A stretch of 64,000 nt of DNA from Nonomuraea fuscirosea (GTDB lineage Bacteria; Actinomycetota; Actinomycetes; Streptosporangiales; Streptosporangiaceae): positions 186,001 through 250,000 of the forward strand of contig NZ_PVNG01000017.1 in assembly GCF_003001935.1 (NCBI RefSeq). Direction: 5' to 3'. Positions 9,086 to 17,063 of this stretch are shown in pieces; position 1 is the stretch's first letter, and every line of letters starts with the position of its first letter. The position numbers were made by a program, and so were the translations under genes. The notes below the pieces were generated by a model. That model was not told the DNA's origin. It did not search any database and worked only from the letters and a program-made list of their open reading frames with translations.

Positions 9086-9615
9086 CTTTCGTAGAGGGGG
9101 AAGGGCAGGGTCATATCACTGCGGCAGCGCTGTGCCGCTCGGCGACGCAGCAGCCGGCGTCTCCGGCTCCGGGCGCGCAGGGGTGCGCCGTTCCGGCCGG
9201 CGTGGCCGCAGCGTCACAAGAGCCGGCATGGTCGGCCGCTGTCGGGTCGCCTTGGGGCCGTCGGGGGGAGGGGAACGCGCTCGGCTTCGCCGTCACTGCC
9301 CCGGGATTCAGGTTATCCACACAGTTTCGGGTACGGGGCGCCGGCGAGCATTGACGCAGGGGAAATTCCCCCGACAGCGCGGATGCCTTCGCTGAGGACA
9401 CTTCACACGCGCGGGGAGAGGTGCATTCCGGGAAAGTGGAAGGCCCGGACAGTTCTTGTCCGCTGAACGGCGGTCCGCTGAGTGGGTGGTTCAAGACCGG
9501 AGCGCCGTCACGGAATTGTTTTGTTTCGGTGCGCGCCGAGGTCTTTCTAGATGCGGGGTGCGGGCCGGCGTGGACTGTTCGCCGGCCGCACCCTGATCGG
9601 CATCGACGAGAACGG
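9086..9615. other. 530-base stretch with no recognised gene
   Basis: Between the dead monooxygenase and the ADH terminus I see no coding signal. It contains small palindromes, GGGGAAATTCCCC near 9360 and GGACAGTTCTTGTCC near 9446, of unknown meaning. Confidence 0.5.
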
Positions 9616-10683
9616 TCAATCGAAGACGACTACCTGGCGGCCGATCACGTCGCCCCGGCCCAGCGCGCCCAGGCGGTCGTTGATGTCGTCGAGCCCGACC
9701 GGTGTGACGGTGTGCTTGACCCGGCCCTGGGCGGCGAGGGCGAGCACCTCGGTGAGGTCGTTGTAGTTGCCCCAGAACGATCCCGAGAACGTCCGCTCGC
9801 CGGACACGAACAGGAAGATCGGAAATTCGACGCTCGTGCCCATCAGGCCGACCGACACGAGAGCTCCTTCCGCTCCCAGGAGCGAGGCGTTGAGCTCGAG
9901 GGACTGCGGAGCTCCTGAGCAGTCCAGGGCGCCGTCGATCTCGCCCCGGCCGGTCAGCTCCCTCAGCTCCGCCCGCATCTGGTCGGGCGTCTTGCCACGG
10001 GTGTTGATGGTGTGGTCGGCACCGTTCTGCCGGGCTACGTCGAGCTTGTCGTCGCTGCGGGCGAAGGCCACCACGGTGGCGCCGTCGCCGAGCAGCTTCG
10101 CGTACTGGACGCCGTAGCTTCCGAGCCCGCCGATGCCGCTGACGACGACCGTGCGTCCTGGGCCGAGCCGTCCGGTCGCGCGTAGCTTCTTCATACCGCG
10201 ATAGGGGGTCAGCCCGGCGTCCACGAGAGGCGCGAGCTGGTGCGGCTCCAGCCCCGCGTCCGCGTCGATGCGGATGAGGTGGCGGCTGGGGACCGTGACG
10301 TACTCGGCGAATCCTCCGGGCGGGCCGAAGCCGATCCATCCGCCGCTTCCCGTGCAGAGTTGTTCGTTGCCCTCATGGCACTGGCGGCAGGTGCCGTCGC
10401 CCCAGGCGGGGTTGACGACCACCCGGTCCCCTTCGGACAGGCCGGTCGATCCGGGCACGTCCGAGCCCAGCTCGGCGACCTCGCCCGCGACCTCATGGCC
10501 AGGGATGTAAGGGAAGGTGAGATCGAGGGGGAAGTAGCCGTCGATGAGCTGGTAGTCGCTCCGGCACATCCCGCACGCCAGCACCTTGACCAGCACTTCG
10601 TCCGGGCCCGGTACGGGCACCTGGACCTCGTCGATATGGAGTGGTTGCTTGTAGCCGTGCATCCTTGCTGCGCGCATGTCCAT
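9616..10683 (-). CDS. zinc-dependent alcohol dehydrogenase (MDR family)
   Basis: A 355-aa medium-chain dehydrogenase/reductase. Catalytic-zinc signature: ACGMCRSD and GHEVAGEVAELG. Rossmann motif GIGGLG near residue 180 for NAD(P). The structural-zinc loop reads DGTCRQCHEGNEQLC: Asp stands where the first of four Cys is usual, an exchange tolerated in some thermophilic and archaeal ADHs. ATG at 10683 lies just after GAGGAGG; ATG at 10677 is a close alternative. It is divergent from the PEBP gene, sharing a 229-base intergenic region. The likely role is oxidation or reduction of an alcohol/aldehyde; substrate unknown. Confidence 0.88.
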   Translation of the reverse strand: MDMRAARMHGYKQPLHIDEVQVPVPGPDEVLVKVLACGMCRSDYQLIDGYFPLDLTFPYIPGHEVAGEVAELGSDVPGSTGLSEGDRVVVNPAWGDGTCRQCHEGNEQLCTGSGGWIGFGPPGGFAEYVTVPSRHLIRIDADAGLEPHQLAPLVDAGLTPYRGMKKLRATGRLGPGRTVVVSGIGGLGSYGVQYAKLLGDGATVVAFARSDDKLDVARQNGADHTINTRGKTPDQMRAELRELTGRGEIDGALDCSGAPQSLELNASLLGAEGALVSVGLMGTSVEFPIFLFVSGERTFSGSFWGNYNDLTEVLALAAQGRVKHTVTPVGLDDINDRLGALGRGDVIGRQVVVFD

Positions 10684-10912
10684 CACGCCTCCTCTCAATC
10701 CTGTTCGGATCACAAGACACGGAGTTCGCGTACAGGCTCAAGGTATCCGTAATCGCCATAAACGTGAGGAAAAGGTAAGCAATCTCGCATTTGCTCGCTT
10801 TTGGTATCACGCCTCACCTGTACATAAGGGGTACAGCCATTACCTCGCCGTGGAAATCCGTTCGAGCTGCGGCCTTAGCCTGAGAAGGGATGACCGATGG
10901 GGGAGGCCACAA

Positions 10913-11458
10913 ATGATCACTCGAGCCGTGGTGGGTGCTGATCCGTATGCGCGGATGCCGCGCGTGGCTGCGTTCGGGGTGAGGAGCGGCACGGTGGGTG
11001 ATGGTGATCCGTGGCCGGTGGCGCAGATGCATGTGAGTGTGGGTGGTGGGGATGTGTCGCCGGAGTTGTCGTGGTGGGGGGCTCCGGAGGGGTCGTTGAG
11101 TTTTGCGGTGACGGTGCTGGATGTGGATGCGCCGACGGGTTCGGGGTTCTGGCATTGGGCGGTGGTGGGGATCGCGGGTGGTGTGTCGGGGTTGCCGGAG
11201 GGGGCGGGGGATGAGCTGGGGTCGGGGTTGCCTGAGGGGGCTTATCAGTTGCGCAATGACATCGGTGAGGCTCGTTTCATGGGTGCGGCTCCGGCTGCGG
11301 GGAGTGGGCCTGATCGTTATTTCGTGGTGGTGCATGCTCTTGATGTCGAGGACATCGGTGTGCCGGCTGGTTCGACGCCGGCGTGGCTGGGCTGGGTGAT
11401 GTCGAGTCATGTGCTGGGCCGGGCGATCCTGGTGGCCACCGCCGAAATCCCCGCCTGA
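10913..11458 (+). CDS. YbhB/YbcL (Raf kinase inhibitor-like, PEBP) protein
   Basis: A 181-aa PEBP-family protein. Conserved elements: VGGGDVSPELSWWGAPEG, the ligand-pocket VLDVDAPTGSGFWHWAVVGI, then YQLRNDIGEARFMGAAP and YFVVVHALDVE. ATG at 10913 follows GGGGGAGG by 6 nt. Bacterial members bind small anions or phospholipid heads and their role is poorly defined. Codon use is odd for this window: third positions from about 11010 to 11380 are nearly all G or T (GGT, GTG, GAT, TTG) instead of C, unlike both neighbours, suggesting separate ancestry or strand-skew. Confidence 0.9.
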   Translation: MITRAVVGADPYARMPRVAAFGVRSGTVGDGDPWPVAQMHVSVGGGDVSPELSWWGAPEGSLSFAVTVLDVDAPTGSGFWHWAVVGIAGGVSGLPEGAGDELGSGLPEGAYQLRNDIGEARFMGAAPAAGSGPDRYFVVVHALDVEDIGVPAGSTPAWLGWVMSSHVLGRAILVATAEIPA

Positions 11459-11534
11459 GCCTTTCAGCCGAGGCGTGGGACTCCCGTCCCGCATGGTCCG
11501 TTGACCGGGAGTGGTCCGGGCCGGCCTCCGGGTG

Positions 11535-11759
11535 TCAGCAGAACCGCTTCACGGGGTCGACCTGCTTGTTGTAGCGGCCCAGCGAATCGAGCACCTGGCC
11601 CTGTTGAACTCGGACGAGAGTCTTGTCGTAACGGTGGCCGTTGGAGCGCTTGTTGCGGTCGTCATGGTTGATGAGGTTGACCCGGCTGCCGGTGTTGTTC
11701 CAGACCGACGACATCATGTCGTTGAAGCCATGACGGCCGAGGTCCGGGTAAGTTGCCAT
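11535..11759 (-). pseudogene. C-terminal half of a peptidase-inhibitor I36-like protein
   Basis: The frame reads PDLGRHGFNDMMSSVWNNTG and ends VDPVKRFC at a TGA at 11535. DLGxxGFNDxxSSVxNN is the second crystallin-like motif of family I36 inhibitors; the first motif, Cys pairs and signal peptide are missing. The complementary N-terminal half lies at 16485-16913. Both halves contain GGACCTCGGCC in the same reading frame (11735-11745 and 16502-16512 on the plus strand), so they look like one gene split by an insertion. On rejoining, a 203-aa uninterrupted frame results. Confidence 0.7.
11735..11745 (+). repeat. 11-bp direct repeat, left copy (candidate target-site duplication)
   Basis: GGCCGAGGTCC, identical to 16502-16512. 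It lies inside the I36 C-terminal half exactly where the N-terminal half stops. A length of 11 bp fits IS4-family target duplications, but the sequence also encodes the conserved Asp-Leu-Gly, so homology could produce much of the match. Confidence 0.5.
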
Positions 11760-11761
11760 GG

Positions 11762-11790
11762 ACAAGCCCGGCCCTCCTGGCCGGGCTTGT
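11762..11790. terminator. hairpin with 12-bp perfect stem
   Basis: ACAAGCCCGGCC, loop CTCCT, then GGCCGGGCTTGT. It lies 33 nt beyond the stop of the small gene at 11823-12230 and would end its leftward transcript. There is no strong T-run, so it is called a factor-independent-like terminator with moderate certainty. Confidence 0.6.
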
Positions 11791-11822
11791 GTTTGCCGAC
11801 TGATCTCCTGAGAGAGCTGTGG

Positions 11823-12230
11823 TCAGCAATAAATCGCGGTACCGGCGCCTTTATATGCCTCGAGTGCTGCTCCCGCGAAAGCGTTGCTGCTGCCGGGACC
11901 ATGGCGCTCCGTTATCCCGTATTTCTCGGCCAGGTAAGCCTCGACTGTGTTGCGGATACTGGGCACGTCACTGCAGACCCAGTTAACGACCTTGTGTGCC
12001 GACTGGATGGCGTCCTGGTCCGACATCTGGGTCTCCGGGAAGCCAGCCGCCCGGAGTTTCTTCAGGAACTCCTCATCAGGGTCCGCCGCAGTCCTCGGAG
12101 TTGTTGGAGTGCTGCCTGTTACCCCAGCTGCGTGGGCTGGAGTGGGTGTAATAGCTGCCGCGGTTGCAGCTGTCGAGATCAGAACCATGAACGCTATGGC
12201 TGAACGGCTGCACTTCTCGTACCTTCTCAT
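11823..12230 (-). CDS. small secreted DUF732-like protein
   Basis: A 135-aa exported protein. ATG at 12230 has AAGGAGG 6 nt upstream. The N-terminus MRRYEKCSRSAIAFMVLIST is a Sec signal ending near AHAAG. The mature part (DEEFLKKLRAAGFPETQMSD, then A-I-Q-S-A-H-x-V-C) has the layout of DUF732, a secreted actinobacterial domain of unknown function, with a Cys near residue 92 and a C-terminal Cys (TAIYC) able to form a disulfide. The start MRRYE-x-x-SRSA is nearly repeated in the gene at 13004-13273. A hairpin at 11762-11790 follows. Confidence 0.7.
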   Translation of the reverse strand: MRRYEKCSRSAIAFMVLISTAATAAAITPTPAHAAGVTGSTPTTPRTAADPDEEFLKKLRAAGFPETQMSDQDAIQSAHKVVNWVCSDVPSIRNTVEAYLAEKYGITERHGPGSSNAFAGAALEAYKGAGTAIYC

Positions 12231-12431
12231 CCCTGGCCTCCTTGAGATATCATTCCGATGAATGCCCCGGTGCGCAGCGCTGGTTTTGTCGCCGCCGGGC
12301 TCCACTGAACTGATTTGCGGCCCCCTAACCTTGTGCTGTGGCTTCTCAGCCAGGCAGTCCGGGAGATGCCCAGCGAAGTAGGGCGGCAGCGCGATGGCCT
12401 TGTTACGACGCTTCCCGACCTCCTTTCAATC

Positions 12432-12793
12432 TTAGGGTGGGGGAATGCTACAACTTTGGAATCCCTCCGGGTACCCGTAGACGATGCGCCCTTCATTCCA
12501 GTCAGTGCTAAGGCTCGGATCATTCGCTGGAGGATTAAAAGAAGTTCCTTTGAGGCAATGGGATCGGCCTAGATTCCATCCATTCTGAAATCCCTTCGTG
12601 CAGTCTGCCGACGTGTCCGGGCCAGGGGGTAACATCCGGCCCTGCTGACAGCCGCCTTCGTTGTGCGGCTATTCGCTGTTGCTTCCGTGGCACTGGCGAC
12701 GATGATTGCTGAGGCCGGAAACGCCTCAGGCAGCGTGACCGCAAGGGTAGTCACGAGCGCCGGGCTGAGCAAGATTGGATATGTACTACGCAT
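12432..12793 (-). pseudogene. frameshifted small secreted-protein gene with G-rich repeats
   Basis: ATG at 12793 follows AAAGGAGGGTGGC and encodes a signal peptide (MRSTYPILLSPALVTTLAVT). Near 12635 the useful frame changes: the second frame gives DCTKGFQNGWNLGRSHCLKG and DWNEGRIVYGYPEGFQSC before the stop at 12432. The GFxxGWxxG / EGxxxGYxEGF pattern and paired Cys resemble the intact gene at 14177-14527. A real frameshift or a sequence error would both explain it. Confidence 0.55.
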
Positions 12794-13003
12794 GCCACCC
12801 TCCTTTCACTAGGGAGATAAGGTCATCTCGCGATCTGCTGGCGGTTGCCCTAGCAGTAATCCGATTTCGGGGTAGCGAATCCGATTCTAACTCCGGCTCT
12901 CCTGGGATACCCAATCGGGACGGATTAAGTCGCCCATTCAACCGCCGTAGTACGGCAGGCTGGCCTAGGTAGTGGTGACCGTGCGCGTGTGCGCCTCTTC
13001 GAT

Positions 13004-13273
13004 CTAATAGTCCGTCTTGAGAGGAGGAGCCGGTCTGTGCATCCACCACCACCGGGAATCTCTGCATTGATAGCTGTGCTTCCCCACAGCGATTACCTGC
13101 CCTTCGAAGTGCATCTTGCCTTTATAGACGCAGTCTGTTGTAGTCCTCGGAGTTGCTGAAATACTGCCTATCGCCGCCGTGGCGATGGCTGGAGTGGCCG
13201 TAGCGATCCCGATAGCCGAGATCAGCCCTACGGTTGCCGGAGCAGAACGGCTGCGCGTCTCGTATCGCCTCAT
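13004..13273 (-). CDS. 89-aa secreted protein with MRRYE-type signal
   Basis: ATG at 13273 follows AAGGAG by 7 nt. The signal MRRYETRSRSAPATVGLISA is a near copy of that at 12230, so the two genes share a duplicated 5' end. The mature part carries CVYKGKMHFEGQVIAVGKHS followed by YQC and a WWW stretch: a C-x-G-x-x-F-x-x-G-x-x-I-x-V-G-x-x-x-Y-x-C mini-domain with one Cys pair, vaguely like DUF1496. The function is unknown. Confidence 0.6.
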   Translation of the reverse strand: MRRYETRSRSAPATVGLISAIGIATATPAIATAAIGSISATPRTTTDCVYKGKMHFEGQVIAVGKHSYQCRDSRWWWMHRPAPPLKTDY

Positions 13274-13357
13274 ACATAGGCTCCTTAGGATGCCCGCAGC
13301 CAGACCGCGGGCAATGGATGACCGGCGTAGGCGATGCAGTGAATGCCGTGCACGGCA

Positions 13358-13495
13358 TCATTTCAGTCGCCGTCGGCTATTGAGCTGGCGCTGTGGTCCC
13401 ACGGCAGTGGGTAAGCAGGAAATTTGCACAGATGGGACTACAGCAGTCATTAGCAGTGCAATCGGACTGAACATTGTCAGATAGCGACTGATCAT
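13358..13495 (-). CDS. 45-aa signal-peptide-only ORF, likely gene remnant
   Basis: ATG at 13495 follows GGAGGAGAGAGGCA. The frame reads MISRYLTMFSPIALLMTAVV, then a Cys-containing stretch, and stops at TGA 13358 after 45 residues. A good ribosome site and hydrophobic signal with almost no mature part suggest the 5' end of another secreted gene truncated by mutation, or a very short exported peptide. Confidence 0.4.
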   Translation of the reverse strand: MISRYLTMFSPIALLMTAVVPSVQISCLPTAVGPQRQLNSRRRLK

Positions 13496-13674
13496 TGCCT
13501 CTCTCCTCCCTGCTCGGCCAGATCCGAGCCGATGAGATCATCGAAAATGGCAGCCGGCAGTCCAGTCTTGGCCTGGGTCTCCTTGGAGCCCCCTCAGTCC
13601 GGGCGGCGGGCAACGGAAACGGATGGTGTAGGCGGTCCAGTGAATGCCGTACAGGAGCGCAGGTTCAGCCGACT

Positions 13675-14070
13675 CTATAGTCCCAGAGAAGACTGTCCAG
13701 GGGGACGCGTTGCAAATGGCAGCCCCTGGGCGCCTCTAACAGGTGTACTCAGCGATCCGCTTACTAGCCTCGCTGGCACCAGCCGATGTTCTTGTAAGGA
13801 CTCCCACTCGTTACAGAGCTCCTCGCGGATGTATTGCGTCCAGCAGGCCTTTTTCTTCTTCCGGTCTGTGATTGTGAAGTGCCAGATATAGTATTTCTTC
13901 TTGTACTTCGAGTAGGTCTGTGTTGGCGTGGCGGACTTGTGATCGCCGCTGGTGTAGCTGAACCCGCGTGTGTCGCCGAAGGCAGAGTTGTGTGTGCTTA
14001 CGATGCTACTGGTTGTGACAAGTACTGCTGGCATCAGTAGGGCGGCTAGGTAGAGCTTCTTATCGAGCAT
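13675..14070 (-). CDS. small secreted basic protein, unknown
   Basis: A 131-aa protein. ATG at 14070 follows GGGGGGA. The signal MLDKKLYLAALLMPAVLVTT is followed by a Tyr/Lys-rich region (TYSKYKKKYYIWHFTITDRK) and two Cys near residues 84 and 94. The last 40 residues after ESLQEH look like read-through of non-coding sequence (PARLVSGSLSTPVRGAQG), so the native stop may have been lost. No family is recognised. It belongs with the neighbouring minus-strand small exported genes. Confidence 0.5.
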   Translation of the reverse strand: MLDKKLYLAALLMPAVLVTTSSIVSTHNSAFGDTRGFSYTSGDHKSATPTQTYSKYKKKYYIWHFTITDRKKKKACWTQYIREELCNEWESLQEHRLVPARLVSGSLSTPVRGAQGLPFATRPPGQSSLGL

Positions 14071-14176
14071 GATGATCCCCCCGGAAGGCGATCTACGGTG
14101 CTCGCAAATACGACGATGTTTCCCGGTTGCCGAATAATGGTCCCTCCCTCTCCCCTCACGAGAGGGATTTAGCGAA

Positions 14177-14527
14177 CTATCGAGGAGTGCAGAACTTCTG
14201 CATACCCTCATCAAACCCCTTGTAGTATCCGTCCCTGTACCCGTAGAAGTAGCCTTGACTGTAGGCGTTTCCTTCCTCCACCTTGGGCCACGGCTTGTTG
14301 CTGCCAGCGCAATGTTCCCGCGTTTGCTTCAGTGCAGCCGAATACCCGTCCGAGCTCCCTTTCTCGTAGCCCTTCTGGTACGGAGGTGGTGGTTCTGCCG
14401 CGATGGGCTGACGGACAAGTTGCGTCCTCGGACTCTCATTGGTTGACGCCTCAACGGCAATCGGCGCGATCGCTATTTCGGCGACGAGTGTCGAGCCGAG
14501 GATGATGCACTTCCCAGTGCAGCGCAT
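14177..14527 (-). CDS. small secreted Gly/Tyr-repeat protein
   Basis: A 116-aa exported protein starting MRCTGKCIILGSTLVAEIAI. The mature part has repeated GYxxG units: YQKGYEKGSSDGYSAALKQ and YSQGYFYGYRDGYYKGFDEG, plus two Cys (EHC, KFC). This spacing resembles amphipathic Gly-x-x-x-Gly repeats and matches the frameshifted gene at 12432-12793. The ribosome site is GAGGAGAG with somewhat long spacing. No known function. It is the rightmost gene of the secreted cluster, before the IS element. Confidence 0.6.
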   Translation of the reverse strand: MRCTGKCIILGSTLVAEIAIAPIAVEASTNESPRTQLVRQPIAAEPPPPYQKGYEKGSSDGYSAALKQTREHCAGSNKPWPKVEEGNAYSQGYFYGYRDGYYKGFDEGMQKFCTPR

Positions 14528-14986
14528 GGTTTCTCACTCTCCTCTGGGAGATTGAACGCGAGGTTTTGGATCGACGCTGCCTTCCCAGCGGGCTGCGTCT
14601 CCTGCATTCGCTCAGATGCATCCCTTTCGCGGATTCTGGACGGCACGCACGGGTGCGCTTAACGGCCAGCTTAAGACGCTGTTCTGGATAGAACGCAATG
14701 CCCCGAGTCCAAAGGATTCTTTTGGTGCTTTACGTGATGAGATAGCTTGGCTATGAACTTGGTGTGGGACCCGCCACATTTGTGGAGTCTTGACCATCAG
14801 ATAGGTTCTTTCCGCATCAAGGTCTTGAACCTGTCGTGCTGGCCGGCAAGTCTGCTGGTCGCTGATCAGATGTCGCGTTCGATTTCTTCGGTAGGGTGGC
14901 GTACACGGGCTGTCAGCATGGGCCTATCGGGTCTCTGCGGCCTCGGAAGGGGAGCGCGGTGACTTCACTGGCTACGGCGAGCTTCC
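14528..14986. other. 459-base AT-richer stretch, no gene recognised
   Basis: This lies between the last small secreted gene and the left IS terminus. I see no convincing reading frame or hairpin. Base composition is noticeably less GC-rich than the rest of the window. Confidence 0.5.
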
Positions 14987-15003
14987 CAATGCCGTTTAGA
15001 TAG
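14987..15003 (+). repeat. IS terminal inverted repeat, left
   Basis: CAATGCCGTTTAGATAG, the exact reverse complement of 16485-16501. Confidence 0.85.
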
Positions 15004-15049
15004 GAGATGATCATGACGTCGCTTGGGCTGCCGATGGCGTGGGTAAGAG

Positions 15050-16460
15050 TGCGACGGTCGGCGGTCCTGCGTAGCGAATGCCTTGTCGGACGGACGCCGT
15101 TCACGGTAGCTGCTCTTGCGTGAGCGTTTGACGGCTCGCGGGTAGGAGCGATGGCAGCGGTGCGGGTTGGTGTTGCGTCGGTGGGCGACCTGGTAGAGGC
15201 CCCGAGTCCAGGAGGCGTCCGGCGGCTCAGGGGGAAAAGGCCGCGCGGTCGGTGACCGAGCGGCGCACGATGCGGACGGTGCCCAGGAACTTGATCCGGT
15301 CGGGGTCGATCCCGGGCTGTGGTGGCGGCGGTGCAGATCAGCGTGCATAACGCCCAGTGGGTGAGCAGGTAGGCTCAGATTTCCTGATAGGTCAGCTCGG
15401 GGGTGCGGGAGCGCAGGATACGGCCCGGTCCGCGCAGATGCGTCTTCAGCTGGTCGATGCCAGTTTCGGCCTCCCAGCGGTCATGGTAGCAACGGGCCAG
15501 CTCTTCGGCGGTGGCCTCGGCCGGGTCGAGAAGGTTGGTGATCAGCCGGATGTGCTCGCCCTGGCGGTCGGGCACCGTGTAGTCGACCACCCGGACGATC
15601 ACCGCATCGTCGGGATCGAGGTCTCGGCCCTGGCGGGCGGCCTCGCGCAGCCGGTCCTTCTGCGAGCGGCGCAGGCCGGCGGGTTTGCTGATGACGGCGA
15701 GCCAGGACCCGTCCTCCAGGTCACGCAGCCAGTACGGGCGCAACCGGGCCTGAACCCGCCAGAGCAGGTGCGCGCCGCTGTGACGGGCCTGGTTCCAGGC
15801 GGGGAAGCTGTAAAAGCCGCGGTCGGCGGTGAGCAGCATCTCCTCGGTCGGCTGCTGATAGAGGGAGAAGGCGAGGGTCTGCTCGCCGGCCCAGCAGCCC
15901 GCTACATCGGCGGCCACGATGGCGTGGCTGGCGCACTCGCTGATGGCGACCACCCGGGCCTGCGGGAACGCGGTCTCGTACCCGCCCGCGCTGTCGCGGC
16001 TGAACTCGGCGACGTTGGCCTCGGTGTCGGGCAGGTCCACCACGAACCCGTCGATCGCCATCACCCGCCGGCCGTGCAGCCACGCGCCCGTCGTAGACTC
16101 GATTGCCGCAGGCCGGGCGACCTGCTGGAACACCTCTTTGACCGGCTCAGGTCCCAGCCGCTGGCGGGCTTGGGCGATCGCCCCGCGGGTCGGTGCCAGC
16201 CAGCGTGCCCCCGGCACCAGGGCCAGCATGCCCGTCAGCTTCTCGGCGACCTCCTCGTAGTCGTCATCCGGGTAGAGGCACAACGCGATCAGCAGGTAGA
16301 CAACCACATGCGCGGGGAGCTTGCGAACGCGACGCTCCCGGCATCCGTGCGTGGCGATGGCTGCGTCCAGGGCCTGGCGAGGGATCAGCGATGTCAGCGC
16401 GCCAACCGCGACCAGATCCGTCAACCGTCCCGAACCGCCCGCATCACCCGACAAGATCAC
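15050..16460 (-). pseudogene. IS4-family transposase, broken
   Basis: From GTG 16460 a 361-aa frame shows the DDE elements MAIDGFVVDLPD, LLTADRGFYSF and the Y-R-E-K signature YHDRWEAETGIDQLK. It ends prematurely at TGA 15375, where the family has Trp (YQEI-stop-AYLLTHW). The frame continues beyond the stop, then shifts within about 60 nt (GIDPDRIKFLGTVRIVRRSV is in another frame). A final piece, YPRAVKRSRKSSYRERRP, is the usual C-terminus. Nonsense plus frameshift means no active enzyme, although both IS ends are intact and could be mobilised in trans. Confidence 0.85.
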
Positions 16461-16484
16461 CGAACGACGCTACCAGCAAGATCG

Positions 16485-16501
16485 CTATCTAAACGGCATT
16501 G
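16485..16501 (-). repeat. IS terminal inverted repeat, right
   Basis: CTATCTAAACGGCATTG on the plus strand. It also supplies the last codons (Met-Pro-Phe-Arg-stop) of the interrupted I36 gene. Confidence 0.85.
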
Positions 16502-16512
16502 GGCCGAGGTCC
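16502..16512 (+). repeat. 11-bp direct repeat, right copy
   Basis: GGCCGAGGTCC, identical to 11735-11745, directly abutting the right IS terminus. Confidence 0.5.
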
Positions 16513-17063
16513 ATCCACTCGTTGCACTTCAGGTATACCCCGATCTGCCTCAGGGGTGGCTCGGTCGTGAAGTCCTCCCCGGCCCAGAAACAGAAACTGC
16601 CCTTCTTGCACCAGGCTTGCTTGTCAAGCCGGTCGGCGGATGGAGCGACGAAGGTGTAGACGACCTTCCCGTTCTCGTAGCTGATCTCATTGACGGCAGT
16701 CCGCCTTCCCCCGGGAACGCGTTCGAGCTGCGCGGCGATCTGCCGGGTCAGCGCTGCCTCAAGCCGGGCCTGCCCCCGCTGCGCGACGGTGCCGGGGGCG
16801 TGCAGTACCGGGGCGTTCACGGCGCCAGCCGCGGCGGGGCTGAGACCGGCCGCGGTGAGCGGCGCGGTGGCGGCCACGCCGAGCGTCAGCAGCCTGACGA
16901 CAGTGGTGGTCATCATCATGTCCTTCGTGGTCGGGCCGGTGGCGGCAGTCGGCGACACCTGCTCGGTCACAAGATGCGTCGAACGAGCCGGAAGTTCGAT
17001 CTCATCGCGGCTGGAAGTCCGGGTACCACGGGGGCGCACTGCCGATCGTCCTGCTCGACGATG

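Larger units (their letters stand above)
11746..16501. mobile_element. candidate 4.76-kb insertion splitting an I36 gene
   Basis: This block is bounded by the 11-bp repeats and by the two complementary I36 halves. It contains six small minus-strand secreted-protein genes or remnants and, at its right end, a degraded IS4-family element whose right terminus (CATTG at 16497-16501) abuts the repeat. The left end (GGGTAAGTTGCC) does not resemble the IS terminus, so a simple composite transposon is not supported; stepwise insertion is possible. Confidence 0.45.
14987..16501 (-). mobile_element. IS4-family insertion sequence, 1515 bp, degraded
   Basis: The element is bounded by 17-bp perfect terminal inverted repeats CAATGCCGTTTAGATAG (14987-15003 and the complement at 16485-16501). 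It holds one transposase gene on the minus strand that is interrupted (see the pseudogene). The bases flanking the two ends do not form a target duplication with each other. Confidence 0.85.
16485..16913 (-). pseudogene. N-terminal half of peptidase-inhibitor I36-like secreted protein
   Basis: ATG at 16913 (the third of three in-frame ATGs, 7 nt after AAGGA) starts a Sec signal (VVRLLTLGVAATAPLTAAG). The mature part ends CKKGSFCFWAGEDFTTEPPL and IGVYLKCNEWMDLG, the first Cys-rich crystallin-like motif of I36 inhibitors. Homology stops at DLG, and the last four residues come from the IS inverted repeat. The missing second motif lies at 11535-11745 in matching frame. Confidence 0.75.

Noticed and set aside
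9360..9460. Small palindromes GGGGAAATTCCCC and GGACAGTTCTTGTCC as operators
   Set aside because: They are isolated, far from a start codon, and in a stretch with no gene reading away from them; too weak to call.
14976..16512. A target-site duplication immediately flanking the IS element itself
   Set aside because: The 11 bases left of 14987 (GGCGAGCTTCC) and right of 16501 (GGCCGAGGTCC) match at only some positions.
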